NCBI GenBank assembly: GCA_900104375.1
Contig: LT629302.1
Span: forward strand, 1,302,001 to 1,366,000
Source of the DNA: Flavobacteriaceae bacterium MAR_2010_188
GTDB taxonomy: Bacteria; Bacteroidota; Bacteroidia; Flavobacteriales; Flavobacteriaceae
Reading direction: 5' to 3'
Length of the DNA: 64,000 bases
Of this stretch, positions 8,898 through 17,582 are shown one piece after another; positions within the stretch are counted from its first letter, which is position 1, and each line of letters starts with the position of its first letter. Position numbers and translations under genes: made by a program. The notes beneath the pieces are model-generated. The model did not search any database. It saw only the letters and a program-made list of their open reading frames with translations, and was not told the DNA's origin.

Positions 8898-9953
8898 TTA
8901 AATCTTAGCGAGGGTTTGGGCTCGCTGAATTTTTCTGGATTTTGTCTCTACAAATTTGTCGACGTAAAATATTTCACGAGGAGTTTCAAATTTGCTTAGC
9001 TTTTCGAAAACAGATTCATCGATACAACCTGGTTTACCTTCTACCACAAGAATCAATTTATCGCCTAATTCTTCATCTTCAAGCGAAGAGATAATGAAGC
9101 GTTGGTCAATTCTCTTTTGAAGTTTTGATTCGATTTGCTCTGGAAAAAGATTTACTCCCCCAGAATTTATCATGTTATCGAACCTTCCAACAATCTGAAA
9201 TTCCGTTGGCGAATGTATCTCGACAATATCATTGGTTATGATTTTTTCATCTCGTAGGTCTGGCGCATCAATCACCAAACAATTCCTATCGTCTTGGGAA
9301 ATCGTAATCCCCGGAAGGAGAGTAAAATATTTAGATTTTGCTTCGCCATTTATCTGTTTCACCGCGATGTGGCTTACGGTCTCGGTCATTCCATAGGTTT
9401 CAAAAATGCAGGTTTCTAAATTTTGAACCGCCTTCTTCACATCTGAGGTTATGGAAGCTCCACCTACGATCAAAGTCTTTATATTCTGTATTCTGTCTTG
9501 GGATTTCCTTAATTGTAACGGTACCATCGCACAGAAATCGTATTTTTTTTCATAGTCAAAAACTACAAGTGCTTCCGGCTCAATAATTTCAATTTCTAAA
9601 CCTAGGATCATTGCTCTAACTAGCATCATTTTTCCGGCTATATAATCGACCGGCAAACACAGAAGCGCGGTATCCCCAGGAGTTATTTTAAAATGGTCTC
9701 CAGTAGCAATGGCAGAATTAACCATGGATAGCTTGCTAATTTGTATGGCTTTTTTAGGACCAGTAGATCCAGAAGTATAAAGTTTTATGGTTTCGTTGCT
9801 ATCCATCCAATCCAAAAGAAAATCACCGATACTTTTTTCGTATGGGTCTCCTTCTTTTACAAAGCTATATGCGGCATCTTTTAATTGTTCGGTATCATAA
9901 TGAAAGCCGTTCAACTTAAACTTTAAATGAATTTTATCAAAACTCGGTGTCAT
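8898..9953 (-). CDS. menE: o-succinylbenzoate-CoA ligase MenE
   Basis: A 351-residue member of the ANL adenylating family, shorter than most acyl-CoA synthetases as is usual for Bacteroidota MenE. The ATP-binding loop LYTSGSTGPKKA is at about residues 58-69, TYGMTETVSHIA carries the adenine-binding motif, IVGRFDNMINSGGVNLFPE is the hinge, and the catalytic Lys is in the C-terminal ETKSRKIQRAQ. It forms o-succinylbenzoyl-CoA from OSB, ATP and CoA in menaquinone synthesis. It lies several kilobases from menC and the rest of the men genes but on the same strand. The start codon is divergent from the transglutaminase-like gene at 10055. Confidence 0.88.
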   Translation of the reverse strand: MTPSFDKIHLKFKLNGFHYDTEQLKDAAYSFVKEGDPYEKSIGDFLLDWMDSNETIKLYTSGSTGPKKAIQISKLSMVNSAIATGDHFKITPGDTALLCLPVDYIAGKMMLVRAMILGLEIEIIEPEALVVFDYEKKYDFCAMVPLQLRKSQDRIQNIKTLIVGGASITSDVKKAVQNLETCIFETYGMTETVSHIAVKQINGEAKSKYFTLLPGITISQDDRNCLVIDAPDLRDEKIITNDIVEIHSPTEFQIVGRFDNMINSGGVNLFPEQIESKLQKRIDQRFIISSLEDEELGDKLILVVEGKPGCIDESVFEKLSKFETPREIFYVDKFVETKSRKIQRAQTLAKI

Positions 9954-10054
9954 TGGTACAATGTTGGATATAATTTAAATATACTATTTTTAACTTGTCG
10001 AAGTTATAAATTTATATCGACAAATAATTGCCATTTACTCCAAAGCCCTGATCT

Positions 10055-11938
10055 ATGAAGAAGTTATTAGTTGTTCTGTTTATCCTACCTTATACAATCT
10101 TTGCCCAAAATTTTCAAGATGAAGATTTTATCTATCTCAAACGTCATGAATACATAAAAGTTGGCCTTACTGGTAACGAGTTCAACATTGCAAAAAATGT
10201 GTCTGAACAGGCAGAATATCTCACTTCTAAAAAACTATTTTTTGCAAACGAAAGAATGCAATTTGATAGCTTTAGCTCCATAGAAAATATTGAAGCTTAC
10301 ACAACCATACCGAGCACTGGCAGAAAGATAGATGTAGACTATATTGAAACTAAGCGTGAGTTCGATAATGGTATTTTTTACAGTGACCAAGAATCGAAGA
10401 ACTTTACCTTCCCGGCGGTTACAAAAGGTGCAATAACCAATTTAAGCTATACAGAACTTATTAAGGATCCTCATTTTCTGGGAATGTTTCGCTTTGGTTC
10501 ATTTGTCCCTACAAAAAGTGCTCAGCTTGCGATTGAATTTCCTAAGAACGTCAACATTGGTTATATCGACTTTAATACGTCTGAAATCGACTTGGATTTT
10601 AAGAAAGAAGAACTTACCGACAAGAATATTTACACCTGGACTGCCAAAAATATTGAAGGTTTTGAAGGTGAAGAAAATAGCGAATCGGCTCTTTATTACC
10701 TTCCTCATATTATTGTTTACATAAAGAATTACAAAGAAGACGGCAAAACAGTTAATGTCTTAAATGACGTTGCTGATCTGTATAAATGGTATAACTCTTT
10801 AGTTGACCAAATTGATGAAACTGCTTTAGAAAATGTCCATAATCTAGCTTTGGACATTACGAAAAACGCTACCACAAAAAGAGATAAAGCCAAAGCGATT
10901 TTCAATTGGGTACAAGATAATATTACCTACGTCGCCTTTGAAGACGGTTTGGGAGGCTTTGTACCACGTGGAGCCGCGAGTGTGTGCGATAAACGATATG
11001 GAGATTGTAAGGACATGGCTAATCTTTTATATGAAATGTTGAACCAAGTTGGGATTGAAACCTACAGAACTTGGATAGGCACTAGAGATAGACAATATTC
11101 ATATTTAGAAGTTCCTACCCCGATGGTAGATAATCATATGATCGCTACCGCGGTGATAGAGAATGATACAATTTTTCTAGATGCCACAGATAGTTATGTT
11201 CCGTTTGGGATGCCAAGTGCCTTTATTCAAACTAAAGAGGCCTTGTTAGGAATTGACAAAGACAATTACAAGGTTATAAAAGTGCCAGTTGCGACTACAG
11301 ACGAGAGCGTCACCAAAGTTTTTACAGAAATGAATTTGGATGACGATGCCCTAACCGTAAAAGAAAAACGGGTTTTCACAGGATATGATAAAGTTGAATT
11401 TGTTTCGGGTTACAAGTATCGTAAAGCAGATAAATCTGATGAAGAATATTTAAACACTACCCTAGCAATAGGAAATAACAAGACCAATTATTCCAATATT
11501 TCTATTGGTAGTTTGAATCATAAATTGAATGATCTAGAAATTAAATACGATCTTAATATCAATAATTATTCAAGGAAAATTGGCGATAAAGTCTACCTAA
11601 ACCTTAACATTGATAAGACTTTATCTAATAGTAACATAAATATTAAGACCAGAAAATATAGTAAGAAGATAGACCATAAGTTCAAGAAGGAGTTCGAAAC
11701 AACTTTCAATATCCCGGAAGGTTATAAAGTAAGTGACCTTCCAGAAACCTTGACTTTTGACAATCCAGATTTCAACTTTAATATTTCGTACAAGCAAGAG
11801 GGAAATAAAATCATTCAGAATAAATTATTGGTCATCAATACCTTAAGTATCGAAAAACAAGACTTTGATAATTGGAACGATTTTATAAAAAGCCTATTAA
11901 AAGCTTACAACAAGAGTATAATTTTAGAAAAAATATAA
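10055..11938 (+). CDS. secreted DUF3857 / transglutaminase-like protein with intact triad
   Basis: A 627-residue protein with a signal peptide (residues about 1-17, ending IFAQ). A DUF3857-type beta domain fills about residues 50-230, then a transglutaminase-like cysteine domain (about 260-390) and a DUF3858-like beta tail. The triad is visible: Cys318 in YGDCKDMANLL, His361 in DNHMIATAV and Asp376 in LDATDSYVP. It is presumably a periplasmic or cell-surface peptidase or transglutaminase; the substrate is unknown. Its stop codon overlaps the start of the next gene (TAATG), so the two are translationally coupled. Confidence 0.85.
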   Translation: MKKLLVVLFILPYTIFAQNFQDEDFIYLKRHEYIKVGLTGNEFNIAKNVSEQAEYLTSKKLFFANERMQFDSFSSIENIEAYTTIPSTGRKIDVDYIETKREFDNGIFYSDQESKNFTFPAVTKGAITNLSYTELIKDPHFLGMFRFGSFVPTKSAQLAIEFPKNVNIGYIDFNTSEIDLDFKKEELTDKNIYTWTAKNIEGFEGEENSESALYYLPHIIVYIKNYKEDGKTVNVLNDVADLYKWYNSLVDQIDETALENVHNLALDITKNATTKRDKAKAIFNWVQDNITYVAFEDGLGGFVPRGAASVCDKRYGDCKDMANLLYEMLNQVGIETYRTWIGTRDRQYSYLEVPTPMVDNHMIATAVIENDTIFLDATDSYVPFGMPSAFIQTKEALLGIDKDNYKVIKVPVATTDESVTKVFTEMNLDDDALTVKEKRVFTGYDKVEFVSGYKYRKADKSDEEYLNTTLAIGNNKTNYSNISIGSLNHKLNDLEIKYDLNINNYSRKIGDKVYLNLNIDKTLSNSNINIKTRKYSKKIDHKFKKEFETTFNIPEGYKVSDLPETLTFDNPDFNFNISYKQEGNKIIQNKLLVINTLSIEKQDFDNWNDFIKSLLKAYNKSIILEKI

Positions 11939-13869
11939 TGAAGAATTTTTTTATTGCATTTTTATTATTAGCCAGTGGTAGCCAAGTTTTTGCACAGCAA
12001 TATCGCACCTACGACTGGGAAGAAAACCCGAAGTTGCACCAACTGAGCGATGAAGAATTAAAAGAATCATCCATCGGTATTCTTAAAAAACACATCGTAG
12101 AATATGCATCTAATATTATGTCGCCAGAACCTAAGCGATATGAAACAGACCACACCATAACGAGAGTGAACGACGATGTCGGTATCGGCAAGCACAACAC
12201 AGTTTATATCCCCATGTATGAGGTAAAGCAACTAATCGATGTAAAAGCTCGTACCATTAATCCTCAAGGAAAAGTGACCTTGCTAAATCAAGATAATATT
12301 AAGGAGGTAAAGAATGTTGATGAATACGGGGATTTTAAAATATTCGCGATTGAAGGAGTAGAAAAAAATTCTGAAATCGAAGTTCTCTATACCGTAGAGA
12401 AGGAATACGATATGTACGGCTCGGAGGCAATTCAGGCTAACTATCCAATAAAACACGCTGAGTTTTTGTTCATTACCGGCAAGTTGAACAGCAACCTAAA
12501 AGCTTATAGGACCGATGTAGAATTCAAGGAAATTTCTATAGACGGAGACAGCGCGAAGCAATTGATTTTGGAAGATATTCCTGCGATGATGGACGAAGAA
12601 TATGCAACCCCTTTAGCTAACAAAATTGAAGTGATGTATCAATGTTTTCCTGAAGACCAAGAAGTTACTCAGGAAATGTTTTGGATGAATGTTTCTAATA
12701 ATATCGGACGCCAGATTTTTCCAAGTACTGTACCAGAAAAGGTTAACAGCGATATCGCTCTAATTAATGAAGGAAAGGAAAACTTAAGTGATTTTGAAAA
12801 AGCGAGCTTGGTCGACAATTTTGTGAAATCGAACTTCTCAATCATTAAGAATAGGAATGATGATCTTACGGATTTAACCTATATATTAGAAAGTAGAACC
12901 GCGAGCGAATTTGGTATTATGAAAGTCTATGCCAATTATCTTAAAGCCATGAATCTTAAATCTGAAATAGTGGTTACGGCTAATAGATTTCAACTTAAGT
13001 TCGACCCAGAATTTTTTATTCCAAATATGTTGCGCGATTTTCTGATTTATCTACCAAGTGAGAAAAAGTATATCGCGCCTAATCGTTTAGAGAATCGGGT
13101 TGGCGAAGCTCCTTTTAATATTCTAGGTAATTACGGTCTCTATATTAAAGATGATTTCAGCCATTATTTTCAAAAAATAGAACAAGCTGACGAAGATTTT
13201 AGTCGTATAAAACGTGATATGAACATAAGTTTTAACGACGATTGGGAATTTGTTAAGGTTGAAGAAAAGCAAGAATATTACGGAAATTGGGCAAACACAA
13301 ATAGAGCGGTACTCGCCTACTCTGCGGGTCAGAACCTGGCTGAATTTAAAGATTATCTTACCGGTTCCGGGATTGAAGATAAAAATATTACCGAATACGA
13401 AGTAAAGAATACAGAAATCAATCAAACCAACTATAACGAACCGTTTATCGTAAACTCTACCATACAATCTGCAACACTTTTAGAAGATGCGGGTGGAAGT
13501 TACATTTTTCAAATAGGGAAAGTTATCGGTACCCAGAGCGAACTTTATCAGGAGACCCAAAGAATCAATCCGATAGAGATGCAATATCCAAATAAATACA
13601 ATTACAGTATTACGATTAACATCCCAAAAGGTTATAACGTTGAAGGTTTAAAATCCTTAAAAATCGATAAGAGCTATAAAGATGAAACTGGCCAGAAAGT
13701 TGCCAAATTTGAATCTGATTACGAATTGAAGGATGATAAGCTCGTCGTTACTATTGAAGAGTTTTACAAGGATATGGAATACGATATAGAACGATATGAA
13801 GAATTTAGGAATGTGATCAATGCAGCTTCAGATTTCAATAAAGCATCAATCCTTTTAAGCGCAAAATAA
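11938..13869 (+). CDS. secreted DUF3857 protein, apparently without transglutaminase triad
   Basis: A 643-residue protein starting at the ATG that overlaps the previous stop codon; the longer reading frame from 11872 is rejected because only this start gives a signal peptide (MKNFFIAFLLLASGSQVFAQ). It has the same overall layout as its upstream neighbour (DUF3857, central domain, beta tail). In the region corresponding to the transglutaminase domain (RTASEFGIMKVYANYLK ... MLRDFLIYLPSEKKYIAPN) the Cys, His and Asp positions are not conserved, so it is probably not catalytic. It may be a partner or regulator of the active neighbour. This comparison was made by eye. Confidence 0.8.
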   Translation: MKNFFIAFLLLASGSQVFAQQYRTYDWEENPKLHQLSDEELKESSIGILKKHIVEYASNIMSPEPKRYETDHTITRVNDDVGIGKHNTVYIPMYEVKQLIDVKARTINPQGKVTLLNQDNIKEVKNVDEYGDFKIFAIEGVEKNSEIEVLYTVEKEYDMYGSEAIQANYPIKHAEFLFITGKLNSNLKAYRTDVEFKEISIDGDSAKQLILEDIPAMMDEEYATPLANKIEVMYQCFPEDQEVTQEMFWMNVSNNIGRQIFPSTVPEKVNSDIALINEGKENLSDFEKASLVDNFVKSNFSIIKNRNDDLTDLTYILESRTASEFGIMKVYANYLKAMNLKSEIVVTANRFQLKFDPEFFIPNMLRDFLIYLPSEKKYIAPNRLENRVGEAPFNILGNYGLYIKDDFSHYFQKIEQADEDFSRIKRDMNISFNDDWEFVKVEEKQEYYGNWANTNRAVLAYSAGQNLAEFKDYLTGSGIEDKNITEYEVKNTEINQTNYNEPFIVNSTIQSATLLEDAGGSYIFQIGKVIGTQSELYQETQRINPIEMQYPNKYNYSITINIPKGYNVEGLKSLKIDKSYKDETGQKVAKFESDYELKDDKLVVTIEEFYKDMEYDIERYEEFRNVINAASDFNKASILLSAK

Positions 13870-13921
13870 CTGAAGAGCAGCTATCGATTTTTCAACTTGA
13901 AAATTAATTAGTTTTTGTTTT

Positions 13922-14401
13922 ATGACTATTTCTGAGCACACCGCAAAATTACTACGGGATGTTTATTTAGGTGATAACTGGACCTCTTCTAGTTTAAAGC
14001 AGCACGTTTCTGATATCACCTACAAAGAGGCAACAACTTCATATCATTTCTTGAATACTATCGCAAAACTAGTCTATCATATGGATTATTATGTGATTGC
14101 CGCAAAGGGTGTTTTAAATGGCGAGCCTTTAACGGCCAAGGATAAATTCAGTTTTGACCATCCGAATTTTGATTCACAAGCAGCTTGGGATAACTTTTTA
14201 AAAGGGATTTTTGCTAATGCTGAAGAATTGGCAATTCTGGTTGAAAAATTACCAGAAGCTAAATTGCTTGAAGATTTTTCCGAAGGAAAATATGGGTCAA
14301 TCTATAGAAACCTTCACGGAATTATCGAACACCTGCACTATCATTTAGGACAAGTCGTAATCATAAAAAAACTGATAAGAAGCTCCGATTCTAAAAACTA
14401 A
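13922..14401 (+). CDS. DinB-like four-helix bundle protein
   Basis: A 159-residue protein of the DinB/YfiT-like fold. Predicted helices carry His residues typical of the metal site: one in KLVYHMDYYV and two in EHLHYHLGQVV near the C terminus. Members of this superfamily are thiol S-transferases using bacillithiol or mycothiol, or have no known activity. No signal peptide, so cytoplasmic. It follows the DUF3857 pair by about 50 bases on the same strand and is convergent with the CPBP gene (4-base gap). The function is not assignable from sequence alone. Confidence 0.75.
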   Translation: MTISEHTAKLLRDVYLGDNWTSSSLKQHVSDITYKEATTSYHFLNTIAKLVYHMDYYVIAAKGVLNGEPLTAKDKFSFDHPNFDSQAAWDNFLKGIFANAEELAILVEKLPEAKLLEDFSEGKYGSIYRNLHGIIEHLHYHLGQVVIIKKLIRSSDSKN

Positions 14402-14405
14402 TTAT

Positions 14406-15362
14406 CTAGTCTAGAACTTTATAATCTTCAACTACTGGGCCTTCAATTTTACCAGTGAGTTTTTCTTTCCAATCATTCCATTTATAAACTTTACTAAAAA
14501 TGAACAGCAAAAAAGGAAAGATGATGAATACTGGCAGAATCATATCCATAAAAGCCAATTCTGGTTCAGAAATATCCTTAAAGATAGAATGCGTCTGGAA
14601 GGCCGTCCAATCTGAAGTTACCAACAATGCAGTAAAAAGATTGTTTGCAGCATGAAAGCCTAGCGCCAGCTCAAGTCCTTCGTCCATAAGGGTAAGAACT
14701 CCCAAGAAAACGCCAGTACCTATATAATAGATAAGAAGACTGTAACCGAGTTTCCCGATTTCTGGATTGGCAAGATGCAGCAAGCCGAATATCAAGGAAG
14801 TCAACACCAACGGAAACCATTTATTTTTGGCCAAAGTCCCAAAACCTTGCATTAAATATCCTCTAAACAAATATTCTTCTAAGCTCGTTTGTAATGGGAT
14901 TAATGCCACTGCAATCAATAATAAAATTGCGAATCTTGGCCATTCTAGATTAAATTCATAATTCTCAGGAGAGATATAAAAGGCATCCAATAATACCATT
15001 CCCGAAGAGATTATTCCCCAGAAAAAAAATGCGAACATTATCCGTTTCCAGTCCAACTTTTTACGGACCGTAGAAACTTTTACTATCGGTTGTTTGTGTA
15101 GATATTTTACCACCAGTAACAGAGCCGCCAACGCCAATACAAAAGACAAGAGCATCAAAAACAAGAACAAATTGGGTTCTAACATGCTGTAGATAGCTTC
15201 TTCGTCAATAGAAGTTAAGCTTCCACCATCTTTTATTGCCTTTATAAATATAACCGCAGTTAAAGGTAGTTGCCCAATAATCGCAGCTATAAATATTATT
15301 AGAGATCCAACAAGATAGCGCCAGAATTCGTGTTTGTAGTTAAATGCCTGTTTAATAAACAT
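14406..15362 (-). CDS. CPBP family intramembrane metalloprotease
   Basis: A 318-residue polytopic membrane protein (about 7-8 hydrophobic segments) of the CAAX protease / bacteriocin-processing (CPBP, ABI) family. The catalytic motifs are in order: EEYLFRGYLMQG (EExxxR), FGLLHLANPE (FxxxH) and HAANNLF (HxxxN). In bacteria these proteins cleave within or near the membrane; substrates are mostly unknown. The gene starts 2 bases after the menC stop codon and so is probably cotranscribed with menC, without an obvious biochemical link to menaquinone synthesis. The C-terminal tail after residue about 290 is polar. Confidence 0.88.
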   Translation of the reverse strand: MFIKQAFNYKHEFWRYLVGSLIIFIAAIIGQLPLTAVIFIKAIKDGGSLTSIDEEAIYSMLEPNLFLFLMLLSFVLALAALLLVVKYLHKQPIVKVSTVRKKLDWKRIMFAFFFWGIISSGMVLLDAFYISPENYEFNLEWPRFAILLLIAVALIPLQTSLEEYLFRGYLMQGFGTLAKNKWFPLVLTSLIFGLLHLANPEIGKLGYSLLIYYIGTGVFLGVLTLMDEGLELALGFHAANNLFTALLVTSDWTAFQTHSIFKDISEPELAFMDMILPVFIIFPFLLFIFSKVYKWNDWKEKLTGKIEGPVVEDYKVLD

Positions 15363-15364
15363 GT

Positions 15365-16399
15365 CTATAAATTAAAGTTCCAATGGTTTCCATTTTCGTA
15401 GTGCAAGTTACCATTTTTTACAACTAAAGGCGATTCAAAATTATTGTTGAATAAGCCGCCTGTCCCCAAACCTTGATACATTTTACTTTCTAAAGAATAA
15501 GTAAACTGCGCAATGGCATTAAGTCCTATATTACTCTCTAAGGCTGAAGTTATCCACCAACCAATATTATATTTATTAGCCAAGCCAATCCAATCTTCGC
15601 CCTTTTTGAAACCACCAATCAAGGTAGGTTTTAAGATGATATATTGTGGAAGAATAATTGCCAAAAGCTCCTCCATTTCATTGGTTTCGAAAACTCCAAT
15701 TAACTCTTCATCTAAGGCAATCGCTAGCGGGGATTTTTCACATAAATTCGCCATTTCCTCAAGTTGACCAACTTTAATAGGCTGTTCAATACTGTGAATA
15801 TCAAAAGTTGAAAGTATTTTTAATTTCTCTAAAGCTTCTTCGCCTTTAAAAGCGCCATTTGCATCTACCCGTAATTCGATTTCTTTTTGGGTGAATTCTT
15901 TTCTGATATATTTAAGCAATTGCACTTCTTCCTCAAAATCTAATGCGCCAATCTTTAATTTGATGCACTTAAATCCTGTCTCGATTTTTTGGATTATTTG
16001 TTGCTTCATAAATTGTTTTTCTCCCATCCAAACCAAACCATTGATTGGGATTGAAGCTTTTCCCTCCGTAAATGCCGAAGGAAAAATTTCAAACATATTT
16101 GTATTTTGAAGAGATTTAAAAGCAGTTTCCAACCCAAAAACAAGACTGGGAAAATCCGCTAATTTATTTCGAAGTTCTTCTAGACCAAGATTTATATTCT
16201 CGCAGGTCCATTTTAGTTTGTTTTCGTAATCCGGTCTATCATCAACAGAAAGCTCTCGGAACATTCCGCATTCCCCGATACCAGTTTTAATGCCATCAAA
16301 GATTTTTATAAACCAGGTATCTTTATGTTTAAGTATTCCTCGAGAGGTACCGCTGGGAGTTTTAAAAATGAGTGAATAAGGAATAACTTCCGCAGTCAT
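15365..16399 (-). CDS. menC: o-succinylbenzoate synthase MenC
   Basis: A 344-residue enolase-superfamily enzyme. The catalytic Lys is in KLKIG (KxK motif), metal ligands are in ELRVDANGAF, SIEQPI and ALDEEL, and the second Lys is in IILKPTLIGG. It dehydrates SHCHC to o-succinylbenzoate. Neighbouring men genes on the same strand support MenC rather than another muconate-cycloisomerase-like enzyme such as dipeptide epimerase. The N terminus is full length for the family. The CPBP gene follows at 2 bases, and the NYN-LOTUS gene lies 19 bases upstream, so these three may form one transcript. Confidence 0.9.
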   Translation of the reverse strand: MTAEVIPYSLIFKTPSGTSRGILKHKDTWFIKIFDGIKTGIGECGMFRELSVDDRPDYENKLKWTCENINLGLEELRNKLADFPSLVFGLETAFKSLQNTNMFEIFPSAFTEGKASIPINGLVWMGEKQFMKQQIIQKIETGFKCIKLKIGALDFEEEVQLLKYIRKEFTQKEIELRVDANGAFKGEEALEKLKILSTFDIHSIEQPIKVGQLEEMANLCEKSPLAIALDEELIGVFETNEMEELLAIILPQYIILKPTLIGGFKKGEDWIGLANKYNIGWWITSALESNIGLNAIAQFTYSLESKMYQGLGTGGLFNNNFESPLVVKNGNLHYENGNHWNFNL

Positions 16400-16418
16400 T
16401 TTATTATTTGAAGAGATT

Positions 16419-17171
16419 CTATTGTTTGTTGAATTCGTCCCGTATTCTTACATAGACCAACTTGTAGCGACTTTTTGCTTTGTCCCTGCGATCTATTTCA
16501 AAATTTTTGATGGACTTTATAAGAAGTGTCAATTTGAGGAAACCATAATTCCGAGAATCAAAATTAGGCTGTTTTTTTTGGAGCAAGTTTCCAACATCAC
16601 CAAGGAACGCCCAACCATCCTCATCGGCAACATCGCTAATAGTAGATGAAATCAGATTAATTACCCTTGGGGTAATCTTATCAATGTTTTCTTTGTTTTC
16701 CGCTTCAGTATTGACCGTCTTGGACTGTTCGTCAGTAGTAGACTTTTTCAAGATTTCGAGATAGATAAATTTATCGCATGCAGCGATAAAAGGATCAGGA
16801 GTTTTCTTTTCGCCAATTCCAAAGACCTGCATCCCGGCTTCCCTTAATCTAGTTGCCAGTCTGGTAAAGTCGCTATCGCTAGAAACGAGACAGAAACCAT
16901 TAACCTTCTCAGAATACAAGATATCCATGGCATCAATAATCATAGCCGAATCCGTTGCATTCTTCCCCGTTGTATAGCCATACTGTTGGATTGGAGTTAT
17001 GGCGTTTTCTAACAAAACCTGCTTCCATTTATTGAGTTTTGTATTGGTCCAATCTCCGTAGATTCTCTTTATGGTTGGGTTACCATACTTGGCAATTTCT
17101 TCCATCATCTCCTTAACATAGGCCGATGGAATATTATCCCCGTCTATTAGTATAGCAAGCTTTATATCCAT
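16419..17171 (-). CDS. NYN domain and OST-HTH/LOTUS domain protein (LabA-like)
   Basis: A 250-residue protein. Residues about 4-140 form a NYN/PIN-like nuclease domain: the acidic residues are in LAILIDGDNIPSAY, NATDSAMIIDAMDIL and FCLVSSDSDFTRLATRLRE, the set expected for metal-dependent RNA cleavage. A charged linker leads to a C-terminal OST-HTH/LOTUS module (about 165-245; SDVADEDGWAFLGDVGNLL ... FDSRNYGFLKLTLLIKS). This combination is known in bacteria and suggests RNA binding or RNA cleavage. It is encoded 19 bases upstream of menC on the same strand. The target RNA is unknown. Confidence 0.88.
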   Translation of the reverse strand: MDIKLAILIDGDNIPSAYVKEMMEEIAKYGNPTIKRIYGDWTNTKLNKWKQVLLENAITPIQQYGYTTGKNATDSAMIIDAMDILYSEKVNGFCLVSSDSDFTRLATRLREAGMQVFGIGEKKTPDPFIAACDKFIYLEILKKSTTDEQSKTVNTEAENKENIDKITPRVINLISSTISDVADEDGWAFLGDVGNLLQKKQPNFDSRNYGFLKLTLLIKSIKNFEIDRRDKAKSRYKLVYVRIRDEFNKQ

Positions 17172-17190
17172 TTATCTAATTTTGAGTTGC

Positions 17191-17292
17191 TTATTTTTTG
17201 GATTTCTTAATCCTTTTGGCTTCCTTTTTTTCTTTAGGTGTTAATGCAGCCTCTTTCTTAACGTTTTTCTTTGAGTCGTGTGATTTTGCCAT
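17191..17292 (-). CDS. very small Lys-rich basic protein
   Basis: A 33-codon reading frame beginning MAKSHDSKKNVKKEA and ending KRIKKSKK. About 15 of 33 residues are Lys or Arg. The MAKS...DSKK...TPKEKKEAKR pattern is one I recall in short flavobacterial proteins, which favours a real gene over chance. It lies between the NYN-LOTUS gene and the terminator at 17356-17386, on the same strand as both flanking genes. It might bind nucleic acid or ribosomes; that is inference from charge only. Confidence 0.5.
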   Translation of the reverse strand: MAKSHDSKKNVKKEAALTPKEKKEAKRIKKSKK

Positions 17293-17355
17293 CTTGTGGT
17301 TTTTTTAAATATCGCTGGTAAAAATAAGGTATATCCCGATAGATTTCTCCTAATA

Positions 17356-17386
17356 ATAAAAAAAAGCTGCAGTTTTCTGCAGCTTT
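17356..17386 (-). terminator. intrinsic terminator after the 50-aa gene
   Basis: AAAGCTGCAG, a four-base loop and its complement form a 10-bp stem, followed on the minus strand by about eight T. It lies about 20 bases after the stop codon of the 50-residue gene and separates it from the 33-residue gene downstream. Confidence 0.85.
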
Positions 17387-17407
17387 AGATTTATTTATTT
17401 TGAAGGA

Positions 17408-17560
17408 TTAGGCGTTGTCCCTTGGTTGGTGCTTTTCCTGTTTTTGCTTAACCTGTTCGTTAATTTCCTTTCCATCGGATTGGTTTTGCTTTTGGTTTAT
17501 CGCGTTTTCCTTAATTCCTTTTTTCTTATTATCCTGTCCTGGAATCTTCTTATCATTCAT
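17408..17560 (-). CDS. very small Lys/Gln-rich hydrophilic protein
   Basis: A 50-residue reading frame starting MNDKKIPGQDNKKKG and ending KHQPRDNA. It is extremely rich in Lys, Gln and Asn, has no hydrophobic segment and is probably unfolded. The gene lies 22 bases after the stop-proximal start region of the MBL-fold hydrolase transcript and is followed by a strong terminator, so it is the last gene of that transcript. The composition resembles small stress-induced hydrophilic proteins, but I do not recognise a family. Coding status rests on the terminator spacing and on the composition. Confidence 0.5.
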   Translation of the reverse strand: MNDKKIPGQDNKKKGIKENAINQKQNQSDGKEINEQVKQKQEKHQPRDNA

Positions 17561-17582
17561 AATTGCTCGATTTTAATTAAAC

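Noticed and set aside
11872-11937. upstream extension of the second DUF3857 protein
   Set aside because: The extra 22 residues overlap the previous gene and would bury the signal peptide.
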